DNA of 64,000 bases, from contig JACKII010000002.1 of assembly GCA_020638555.1 (NCBI GenBank), forward strand, positions 930,001 to 994,000, written 5' to 3'. Below, piece after piece: positions 55,248 through 62,898 of this stretch; position 1 is the first letter of the stretch; every line of letters starts with the position of its first letter. The notes beneath the pieces were generated by a model. That model did no database searches and had not been told where the DNA came from. It worked only from the letters and a program-made list of their open reading frames with translations. The stretch is from Alphaproteobacteria bacterium (GTDB lineage Bacteria > Pseudomonadota > Alphaproteobacteria > Bin95). A program made the position numbers and the translations under genes.

Positions 55248-55324
55248 GTAAGCGATGCGCACGCCCCACGTTGCTGATTGTGTGATGGAGCGGTTGAAAC
55301 GATCCTGATGAGAAGGATCGTGAG

Positions 55325-55744
55325 ATGAAACGTTTCGACCAAAACGACATCGGTTTGTTAGACGACGTTCGCGACCGTGTTACGCGAATGGAGGTTCTGG
55401 AGGGGCCGACCGGCCGTCGGTCTTGGCCGGACGATGTGAAGGCACGGATCGTGGCTGAGAGTTTCGAGCCGGGGGCACGGGTGTGCGATGTCGCCCGGAG
55501 CCATGGGCTGGCACCGCAGCATCTGTCGACCTGGCGGGGCCTGGCGCGAAAGGGAGAACTCGACGTTGCCATCGGGCATGACGATCTTCCGGCCTTCGCC
55601 ACAGTCGAGATCATGGAAGAAGGCACGGCGGGAACGTCTGTACTGATTGAGATCGAGGCCGACGGCATCACGGTCCGTCTTGGCGCCGACACGCCGGCCG
55701 ATCGGATCGCCGAGATCGCCGCCGCCTTGCGCCTCGCCCGGTGA
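55325..55744 (+). CDS. tnpA: IS66 accessory protein TnpA
   Basis: A 139-residue IS66 Orf1. An N-terminal helix-turn-helix of the IS3/IS911 type: RSWPDDVKARIVAESFEPGA and VCDVARSHGLAPQHLSTWRG. The C-terminal half is acidic (VLIEIEADGITVRLGADTPADRIAEI is split here as IEADGITVRLGAD). It probably binds the element ends. The stop overlaps the tnpB start by GTGA. Confidence 0.93.
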   Translation: MKRFDQNDIGLLDDVRDRVTRMEVLEGPTGRRSWPDDVKARIVAESFEPGARVCDVARSHGLAPQHLSTWRGLARKGELDVAIGHDDLPAFATVEIMEEGTAGTSVLIEIEADGITVRLGADTPADRIAEIAAALRLAR

Positions 55745-56094
55745 TCGTTCCCTTCCAGGCGGTCAAGATCGTGATCGCAACCAAGCCGGTCGACTTCCGC
55801 AAAGGCCATGACGGCCTGGCCGCCTATGTCGAGAAGGAACTCGGGCTGAAGGCGCATTCCGGGATCGTCGTGGTCTTTCGTGCCAAGCGCGCCGACCGGA
55901 TCAAGATCCTGGTCTGGGATGGAAACGGGCTTGTGCTGACCTACAAGCGGCTGGAGGCGGGGAAGTTCGCCTGGCCGGCGATCAAGGACGGTGTGATGCG
56001 GCTTTCGAAGGCGCAGTTTGAGGCTCTTTTCGAGGGGCTCGATTGGCGGAGGGTCCATGGCCGGCGGGTACGCCCGCCGCTCCTCACGGAATAG
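55741..56094 (+). CDS. tnpB: IS66 accessory protein TnpB
   Basis: A 117-residue IS66 Orf2 (not the IS200/IS605 TnpB nuclease). ATKPVDFRKGHDGLAAYVEK and VWDGNGLVLTYKRLEAGKF are the family blocks. GTG start at 55741 overlaps tnpA. It is needed for IS66 transposition, exact role unknown. Confidence 0.94.
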   Translation: MIVPFQAVKIVIATKPVDFRKGHDGLAAYVEKELGLKAHSGIVVVFRAKRADRIKILVWDGNGLVLTYKRLEAGKFAWPAIKDGVMRLSKAQFEALFEGLDWRRVHGRRVRPPLLTE

Positions 56095-56163
56095 CGGCGA
56101 CGGAGTGAGTCAGGCGGTATCGCGAAGGCCATGGGCCGGCGATCCGGCGGTATAATCCATGGC

Positions 56164-57750
56164 ATGTCAGCTGCCCCAAGCGATCTCGACCTGAGCGTCC
56201 TACCGCCGGAATATCGGGCGGCCTTCGAAGCGCAGCAGGCACAGATTGCCGCCTTGAGCTCGGACAATTCCGCCCTGGCGGTATCAAACCGGCGTCTTGA
56301 AGCGCTGATCAAGGAACTGCGCCATGCGCTGCACGGCCGGACGTCGGAGAAGCTGACTGCCGATGAGCGCCAGCTTGCGTTTGAAGATCTCACGGTCGCG
56401 ATCGAAGAGATCGAGGCCGCCTCGGAAGCGGCCCACGCGACGCCTTCAGCGTCGCGCCCGAGGCGCGCGCCTGTCAACCGCAACATTGGCAACCTGCCAG
56501 AGCATCTGCCCCGGATCGAGGAGGTGATCGAGCCGGAAAGCCTCGAGTGTCCCTGCGGCTGTGGAAACATGCACCGGATCGGCGAAGACCGCACGGAGCG
56601 GCTCGACATTGTGCCGGCCCAGTTGCGCGTGATCGTCACCATCCGGCCGAAATACGCCTGCCGGACCTGCACCGACGGCGTGAGGCAGGCGCCGGCGCGG
56701 TCCTGGCTGATCGAAGGCGCGTTGCCCACGGAGGGCGCCATCGCCCACGTGCTGGTCTCGAAATATGCCGACCACTGTCCGCTTTATCGCCAATCCCAAA
56801 TCCTGGCGCGTTCGGGCATTCAAATCGACCGCTCAACGCTGGCAGGATGGGTCGGCAAGGCCGCCTTCCACCTCGGTCCGGTCGTCGACCGGCTGGCGGA
56901 GCACCTGAAACGGTCGACCAAGCTGTTCATGGACGAGACCACGGCGCCGGTGTTGGACCCGGGCAAGGGCAGAACCAAGACCGGATATTTTTGGACGCTG
57001 GCCCGCGACGATCGCCGCTGGGGCGGCCCGGACCCGCCGGGCGTCGTCTACTTCTACGCACCCGGCCGCGGCGGCGGACATGCCGAGACCTTCCTGGACG
57101 GCTTCGACGGCATTCTCCAGATCGACGGCTATGCCGGCTACAACCGGCTCACCAGACTGTCACGCAAGGGCGGCGCACCGCTCTCTGTCGCCCACTGCTG
57201 GGCGCATGCGCGGCGCAAGCTCTGCGAGGTCTTCGAACGCGACGGCTCGGCCATCGCCCGCGAAGGGCTCGAGCGCATCGCCGGGTTCTACGAGATCGAA
57301 GACGAGATCCGCGGTACCGATGCCGGCCATCGCCTCGCCGTGCGCCAGGCACGAACGGCGCACCTGGTCGCCGACTTCCGGGAATGGCTGACCAGCGCCC
57401 GCGCGCGGGTGTCCGCAAAATCGCGCCTGGGCGAAAAGCTCGGCTACATCCACCGCCTTTGGGACGGACTGCAGACCTTCCTGACCGACGGCAGGGTCGA
57501 GATCGACTCCAATGCCGTCGAGAACCTCGTGCGCCCGATTGCCCTCAACAGAAAGAATGCACTCTTCGCCGGCCACGACGAGGGCGCCAAAGCGTGGGGC
57601 CGGATTGCCTCCCTGATCGAAACGGCGAAGATCAACGGTGTCGAACCGTTCGCCTATCTGAAAGCGACACTCGAAGCGATAGCCCACGGCCACCCCAACG
57701 ACCGTCTCGACGAGCTCTTGCCCTGGAACTGGGCGTCAACGTCAAGCTGA
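56164..57750 (+). CDS. tnpC: IS66 transposase TnpC
   Basis: A 528-residue DDE transposase. An N-terminal helical region (LPPEYRAAFEAQQAQIAALS) is followed by a zinc-finger-like segment LECPCGCGNMHRIGEDRTE, then KLFMDETTAPVLDPG (first catalytic Asp), ILQIDGYAGYNRL (second Asp), AHCWAHARRKL, and EIDSNAVENLVRPIALNRKN (Glu). All domains are intact. ATG 56164 (MSAAPSDLDLS) is preferred over ATG 56131 because it matches other IS66 transposases. Confidence 0.95.
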   Translation: MSAAPSDLDLSVLPPEYRAAFEAQQAQIAALSSDNSALAVSNRRLEALIKELRHALHGRTSEKLTADERQLAFEDLTVAIEEIEAASEAAHATPSASRPRRAPVNRNIGNLPEHLPRIEEVIEPESLECPCGCGNMHRIGEDRTERLDIVPAQLRVIVTIRPKYACRTCTDGVRQAPARSWLIEGALPTEGAIAHVLVSKYADHCPLYRQSQILARSGIQIDRSTLAGWVGKAAFHLGPVVDRLAEHLKRSTKLFMDETTAPVLDPGKGRTKTGYFWTLARDDRRWGGPDPPGVVYFYAPGRGGGHAETFLDGFDGILQIDGYAGYNRLTRLSRKGGAPLSVAHCWAHARRKLCEVFERDGSAIAREGLERIAGFYEIEDEIRGTDAGHRLAVRQARTAHLVADFREWLTSARARVSAKSRLGEKLGYIHRLWDGLQTFLTDGRVEIDSNAVENLVRPIALNRKNALFAGHDEGAKAWGRIASLIETAKINGVEPFAYLKATLEAIAHGHPNDRLDELLPWNWASTSS

Positions 57751-57779
57751 TCGCTACGTGGGGCGCTCGCAGCGCTTAC

Positions 57780-57787
57780 GGCTCACG
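57780..57787. repeat. IS66 target-site duplication, right copy
   Basis: GGCTCACG, identical to 55240-55247. It contains the stop codon (TGA on the minus strand, 57785-57783) of the CaiB/BaiF gene, so the reading frame ends as before the insertion. Confidence 0.93.
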
Positions 57788-59012
57788 CCTTCCCGCCTTG
57801 ATCATGGTTGGCCGCCCGGCCGATCGCTCCCGCCTTGGCCAGCGTCTCCCGCCGGTCGGCGTCATAGCCGGCCCATTCGGCCAGAACCTCGTCCGTGTGC
57901 TGGCCGGCCACCGGCACCGGAAAATCCGAGCGAACCGGCGTCCCGGAAAAGCGCACTGCCGGCCCGGCGACGGGAATCCGGCCCTGGATCGGGTGCTCCA
58001 CCTCGACGAAATGGCCGCGATGCGCCAGTTGCGGGTTCTCGGCCACGTCCGGGATGGTGGCGATCTTGGCGGTGGCGAGGCGCTGTTCCAGCAGCAGGCG
58101 CTCGACCTCCTGGGCGTCCCTGCCCATGGTCCAGTCGGTGACGAGCCGTTCGCACGCGACAAAGTTGATCTTGCGCGCCTCCATGGTGGCAAAGCGCGCG
58201 TCGTCGGCCAGTTCCGGCCGGCCCATGACCGTGCAGATTTTGCGCCAGTCGCCGTCGTTCGCCGCCGTGATGTGGACATAGCCGCCGCAACCGCAGGCGA
58301 ATGTGTGCGAGGGCACCGAGACCGGGTTCTTGTTGCCCTGTCGCCGCTTGGCCCGGCCGAACAGGAAATATTCGCTCATCACCGTGTTCAGCAGCGTCGT
58401 GGTGCCGTCCAGCATGGAGACGTCGACCCACTGGCCCTCGCCGGTGCGTTCCCGCGCCTGGAGCGCCCCCAGCATGCCGATGACCGCGTGCAGGCCGGTC
58501 AGGTAGTCGGTGATGATGGTGCCGGCCACCGTCGGCGGTCCGTCCGCCGGGCCGGTCAGCTCCTGCAAGCCGCTCAGCGCCTGGATCACCGGGTCGTAGG
58601 CGGCGCGCTCGGCCCAGGGGCCGGTCTGGCCGAAGCCGGAAATGCGCACCAGCACCAGCCGCGGGTTCAGTGCGTGCAGGGCCTCCCAGCCCAGCCCCAT
58701 GCGCTCCAGCGTGCCCGGACGGAAATTCTCGACCAGAACGTCCGCCGCCCGCACCAGGTCGCGCAGCACCGCCTTGCCCTCGTCGCTGTAGAGGTCCAGC
58801 GCCAGGCTGCGCTTGGAGCGGTTCAGGATGATGGCGAACAGGCTGTCGGGTTCGCCGACCATGCGGTCGATGAGGCGGCTGGGATCACCGGTGCCCGGCG
58901 GTTCCAGCTTGACCACGTCGGCACCGAAATCGCCCAGCATCTGGGTCGCGTGCGGGCCCGAGACATAGCGGGAAAGGTCGAGGACGCGGACGCCCTCCAG
59001 CGGGCCGGTCAT
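57783..59012 (-). CDS. CaiB/BaiF family CoA-transferase
   Basis: A 409-residue class III CoA-transferase. MTGPLEGVRVLDLSRYVSGP is the classical opening, with FGADVVKLEPPGTGDPSR and the catalytic Asp in LVRAADVLVENFRPGTLERMG (about residue 95-105 as VENFRPGT). It moves CoA between carboxylic acids. Upstream on the same strand are two LLM genes (gaps 41 and 7 bp), so a three-gene catabolic operon is likely. ATG 59012 is used. The IS66 element abuts its stop codon without altering the protein. Confidence 0.9.
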   Translation of the reverse strand: MTGPLEGVRVLDLSRYVSGPHATQMLGDFGADVVKLEPPGTGDPSRLIDRMVGEPDSLFAIILNRSKRSLALDLYSDEGKAVLRDLVRAADVLVENFRPGTLERMGLGWEALHALNPRLVLVRISGFGQTGPWAERAAYDPVIQALSGLQELTGPADGPPTVAGTIITDYLTGLHAVIGMLGALQARERTGEGQWVDVSMLDGTTTLLNTVMSEYFLFGRAKRRQGNKNPVSVPSHTFACGCGGYVHITAANDGDWRKICTVMGRPELADDARFATMEARKINFVACERLVTDWTMGRDAQEVERLLLEQRLATAKIATIPDVAENPQLAHRGHFVEVEHPIQGRIPVAGPAVRFSGTPVRSDFPVPVAGQHTDEVLAEWAGYDADRRETLAKAGAIGRAANHDQGGKA

Positions 59013-59053
59013 GGCGGCAGTGCTCCGAAGCGGGACAAAGGGAGGAGGGGGCC

Positions 59054-60094
59054 TCACCGGAAGGCCGGCATCACCTCCTCGGCGAACAGGTTCATGGACC
59101 GCAGCACCTTGTCCTGGGGCAGGTCGCCGAACCAGAAATTGGCGTTGAAATGGTCGATGCCCATGACCTCCTGCAATTGCTTCAGCTTGGCGATGCAGGT
59201 TGCGGGCGTGCCCATGACGAAATACCGGTCCAGCAACTGTTCGGTCGTGGGCTCGTTTTCGAACGGCACGGCGATGGCATGGCCTTTCTCGACCCGCTCC
59301 AGCCCCTGGCGCAGGCTGAGCGTCACGCGCATGTTCCAGCGCGCCTGTTCCACCACCGCCGGCAGTTCCGACTCGTCGTGGGTGACATAGACCGGCCGCT
59401 GCGTGCTGATGCGGATGCCGGCCTTCACCGCCGGGTCCGCCGCCAGCGCGTCGAAGCTCTTGCGGAACTCGCCCAGCCGCTCGATGGAGACGCCGAAGCC
59501 GCCGGACACCAGGTTGAAGCCGCGTTTCACCGTGGCGACGATGGATTCCGGGCTTTGGCCCACCACCCAGATCGGCGGGTGCGGCGCCTGCACCGGCGTT
59601 GGGTAGACGCTGGTTTCCTCGAAGGAATAGTGCTTGCCGTGATAGGAAAACGGCTGGCCTTCGAAGGCCTTCAGCAGGATGTCGACGCCCTCGTCGAAGC
59701 GTTCGCGGCTTTCGCCCAGGGTGAAGCCCAGGCGTTCGAACTCATAGGTCTGGTAGCCACGCCCCAGGCCGATATCCAGCCGCCCGCCGGTCAGGAGGTC
59801 GGCGGTGGCGATTTCCTCCGCCACCACCAGCGGATGATGCAGCGGCAGCACCACCACGGCCGAGCCGACGCGAATGCGCTCGGTCCGGCTCGCCAGATGG
59901 GTGGCCAGCATCAGCGGGCGCGAGAGATAGCCGTAGGTGGAGAAATGGTGCTCGGCGCACCAGACGCTGTCGAAGCCCAGCCGGTCGGCCGCCTGCGCGA
60001 TCTCCACGCCGCGGCCGAACACCTCCCGCGGGGGCTTGGCCGACGGGGTTTGCAGCAGCAGGAAGGTGCCGAAGTCGATCGGACGGTTCGCCAT
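59054..60094 (-). CDS. LLM-class flavin-dependent oxidoreductase (paralogue 3)
   Basis: A 346-residue luciferase-like TIM barrel: FDSVWCAEHHFSTYGYLSRP (the AEHHF motif of bacterial-luciferase-type monooxygenases, FMN-dependent), VVLPLHHPLVVAEEIATADLL, and GRLDIGLGRGYQTYEFERLG. It resembles the gene at the right edge more than paralogues 1 and 2. Likely a flavin monooxygenase that uses reduced FMN from a separate reductase. Second gene of the 60980-57783 operon. Confidence 0.9.
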   Translation of the reverse strand: MANRPIDFGTFLLLQTPSAKPPREVFGRGVEIAQAADRLGFDSVWCAEHHFSTYGYLSRPLMLATHLASRTERIRVGSAVVVLPLHHPLVVAEEIATADLLTGGRLDIGLGRGYQTYEFERLGFTLGESRERFDEGVDILLKAFEGQPFSYHGKHYSFEETSVYPTPVQAPHPPIWVVGQSPESIVATVKRGFNLVSGGFGVSIERLGEFRKSFDALAADPAVKAGIRISTQRPVYVTHDESELPAVVEQARWNMRVTLSLRQGLERVEKGHAIAVPFENEPTTEQLLDRYFVMGTPATCIAKLKQLQEVMGIDHFNANFWFGDLPQDKVLRSMNLFAEEVMPAFR

Positions 60095-60101
60095 TCGTCC
60101 G

Positions 60102-60980
60102 TCAGCCCTTCAGCCCCACCGCCTCGGCATAGGTGCGGCAGGCCTCGATATGCTGGTCGACGGTCTCGAACGGCGCGTCGATGGTGCGGAAGGTACAGTG
60201 GCTGACGCCCTGTTCGCGCCAGGCCTCCGTATCCGCCACCCACTGGTTGACCGAGCCGCGCTTTGCCAGCGCCACGGCATTGATCGCAAACTTCGACTTG
60301 TCGCGTTTGTACTGGTCGAGCCAGGCATCGACCTGGTCCAGTACCTTTTTGCCGTCGTCGTCCGGCAGCATCCAGGGCTTGGTGAACCAGCCGTCGGCAA
60401 TGCGGCAGGCCCGCTCCACCGCCACATCCTCGAACGCGCCGATCCAGAGCGGGATCGGCTGCTGCACCGGCAGGGGGTTGATGCCGGCGTCGCGGATGTC
60501 GTGGTACCGGCCCTTGTAGGTCACCAGCTCCTCGGTCCAGAGCTTGCGCAGCACTTCGAACTGTTCCTCATAGCGGCGGGCGCGGTTGCGGAAATTCTGG
60601 TCGAGCGCCACATACTCGACCTCGTTCCAGCCGATGCCGACGCCGAGCGTCAGCCGGCCGCCGGAGAGCACGTCCACCTCCGCTGCCTGCTTTGCCACCA
60701 GGGCGGTCTGGCGTTGCGGCAGGATCAGGATGGCGGTCGCCATGCGCACCTTGGTCGTGACACCGGCGAGGAAGCCGAACAGCACCAGCGGTTCGTGGAA
60801 CTGCCGGTCGCGGGTGTAGCTGGCCGACCAGGGCACCTCGTTCGGCTCGCGCGCGCCCAGCACGTGGTCGATGCAGGAAATGTGCTGGAAGCCCATTCCC
60901 TCGACGGCCTGGGCAAAGTCGCGGATGACGATGGGATCGGTTCCGATCTCCACCTGCGGAAAGGCGACGCCGATTTCCAT
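60102..60980 (-). CDS. LLM-class F420/flavin-dependent oxidoreductase (paralogue 4)
   Basis: 292 residues, shorter than its neighbours, as in the TIGR03619-like F420-dependent LLM subgroup: MEIGVAFPQVEIGTDP, GMGFQHISCIDHVLGA, ATAILILPQRQTALVAKQA and GGRLTLGVGIGWNEVEY. Cofactor, F420 or FMN, is not decided. The first gene of an operon with paralogue 3 (7-bp gap) and the CaiB/BaiF gene. GAAAT-type leader before ATG 60980. Confidence 0.88.
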   Translation of the reverse strand: MEIGVAFPQVEIGTDPIVIRDFAQAVEGMGFQHISCIDHVLGAREPNEVPWSASYTRDRQFHEPLVLFGFLAGVTTKVRMATAILILPQRQTALVAKQAAEVDVLSGGRLTLGVGIGWNEVEYVALDQNFRNRARRYEEQFEVLRKLWTEELVTYKGRYHDIRDAGINPLPVQQPIPLWIGAFEDVAVERACRIADGWFTKPWMLPDDDGKKVLDQVDAWLDQYKRDKSKFAINAVALAKRGSVNQWVADTEAWREQGVSHCTFRTIDAPFETVDQHIEACRTYAEAVGLKG

Positions 60981-61142
60981 GGGGGCGGTGTCCTCGTATC
61001 GGTTGGGCGCGGTTTGGCGTGACAGGGACTGTAGCGGCGCGGCGCGAGCGCCCGCAAGGGCGCCCGTCTATGATTGGTGAGGCTGGCAGCACATTCCTTT
61101 AGCGGACTTGCCATAGTGCTGTTCATCGCATTCACATATATC

Positions 61143-62838
61143 TCAATTCCGTAGGCCCATTTCGGTTCTTGCTTCTTTCAGATCGATCTTTGCTTTAACA
61201 CCATGCTTTTCTAGGAGATGCAGCAAGTGCGAGCCGGACAGAAGAGTTAGCGGTTTATCGGAAGCAAATTTGTGTGCGTCGGGGCCATAGTCGGCAGTTG
61301 TCACGAGGATGCCTTTGATTGCCTTCATTCATTGTCGTTCCGTACAAATCACGCACTGCCGCGACACCAACCGTGCGCGTGTAGCGTTTGGCCTGGATTA
61401 TGATCTTGCCGCCGCTGATCGGATCAGGGTCAAAGGCTACAGCATCGACGCCGCCGTCACTGCTGGACTGCGTTACACGTACTTCGCCTCCACGAGATGC
61501 AAACTCCTTCTCGAATAGCTCTCGTACCAAATGTCGAACTCTTCCCAGTCCATTGCGGCCAGATTGGTTGTGCCATCGTTCGCAACTTCGACGGTGCGAG
61601 GGTCGATAAAAACGTTTGTCGGCTTTCTGGAATTCGATGATAGGTGCGATCAGGGTAAGTCCAACAAGCGAAGCCGCCGAAACGCCCTTCAGAGCTTTGA
61701 AACAGGCTTTAGGGTCAATCAATTCCAGGTTAATTGCTGAAATTCTTCCTTTTGCCACAAATCGAGAGAATGGTCGATGCCACCTGCTGGCCTGTGGCGC
61801 GATCAATCGATTTCGTCCATCCGTTGAAGGCAATACTTTGAAGATTATTGGCGCTGTCCGCTTCAAATAACTCTGCAATGTACGTAGGCAGATTTGAAAG
61901 CAAAGGTCATCAAAAGAGCTTTCTTGTCACGTTCGCTGATGTTGGTCTCTTTCAACTCACCGGTTGAAGCAACGAAGCGAACGGATTTCGTGATAGGAAG
62001 TTTATCAGGCGTGGGTAAAAGGTACTCAGCCAAAAGTAATTTTGCTTCAGGGTCATATTGAACCTCCCACTGCTTTGGCACAACGTCGTCATAATCTGAA
62101 TTTTCAAGAACAATAGAGGAATGTTCTTCAACTGCCTCCGGTTGGCCATTTCTCCACGCAGATTCAAGTGCGTCGACCTTTTCGTTTTCATTGACTTGAT
62201 GGTTGAGAAATTCTTCTTCCTCTGCATCTTGCGCTGCATTCCACGCGTCCCGATGCTTGGCCCACTCGGCATGAGCGGCGGCATTCTCCATTTCAATGCG
62301 TTTAACTTCTTTCGTGTGATCGTCAAGTTTACCTTTGTATTTGTGTTCGAGTTTCTTGCGTTGACCGAATAAAGCCTGAAATAAATTAACTTTTAGCGGA
62401 GGTGGGGGAGAGGGAATAGTGTGATCTTTCTTGGTTTGTGTGGATATTCTTTGCGTTCAAACTTAGAGTGGTCTTTGAGAACATCCCAATTGACGGCATC
62501 ATTTACGGATAATGTATGTTTCAATGTGTTCTTCAGTTGATCGCGCCGCTTTTCAGACTCTATAGTCATATCATCGGCCAATACTTTGCCTGCGGCCACG
62601 TCTTTCTTCTTGACATGTGCTTCATACTTTTGTCCCACTGCACCATGAGCGTATCGACTTTGTTTTGCAAAATCGATAGTTCGGGAACGCTCAATTCCTT
62701 GTGTAGATCAAGTGCAAGGTGACGAAAATCGATATAGTAGCGCAGGATCCGGTCGCCTGCTGCGCTGAACTTTGCGCTTAGTTCACCTGCTTGAATGTTA
62801 CCAAGATTGGAGGACGAAAAAGTAATCCGAGGGGACAT
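61143..62838 (-). pseudogene. Restriction endonuclease (Mrr-like), broken by many small indels
   Basis: About 1.7 kb. Pieces in changing frames join into one protein: start SPRITFSSSNLGNIQAGELS (62838), KYEAHVKKKDVAAGKVLADD, then WAKHRDAWNAAQD, FEADSANNLQSIAFNGW, IDPKACFKALKGVSAASL, the endonuclease core GGEVRVTQSSSDGGVDAVAF with IIIQAKRYTRTVGVAAVRDL (D...QxK nuclease motif) and ILVTTADYGPDAHKFASDK. At least eight frame changes are seen near 62625, 62430, 61913, 61876, 61750, 61733, 61608, 61535 and 61322, mostly one base. GC is far lower than the host average, suggesting acquisition and later decay. No methyltransferase gene is nearby. Confidence 0.88.
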
Positions 62839-62898
62839 AGGATTTGTAATCCTCTATTTGAGTGAATTCATGGCAGTGCACGTACTCAGATTGAGAGT

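Larger units (their letters stand above)
55248..57779 (+). mobile_element. IS66 family insertion sequence, complete
   Basis: 2532 bp. Imperfect terminal inverted repeats: GTAAGCGATGCGCACGCCCC at the left (55248 on) against GTAAGCGCTGCGAGCGCCCC at the right (57779 inwards); both continue ACGT, giving 21 of 24 matches. Three genes in the IS66 order tnpA, tnpB, tnpC are intact, and perfect 8-bp target duplications flank it. The insertion looks recent and functional. It interrupts no gene. Confidence 0.96.

Noticed and set aside
56547..59390. A 947-codon plus-strand frame running from IS66 through the CaiB gene
   Set aside because: Overlaps tnpC in another frame and is antisense to CaiB and LLM genes. 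It crosses the IS border, so it cannot be an old gene.
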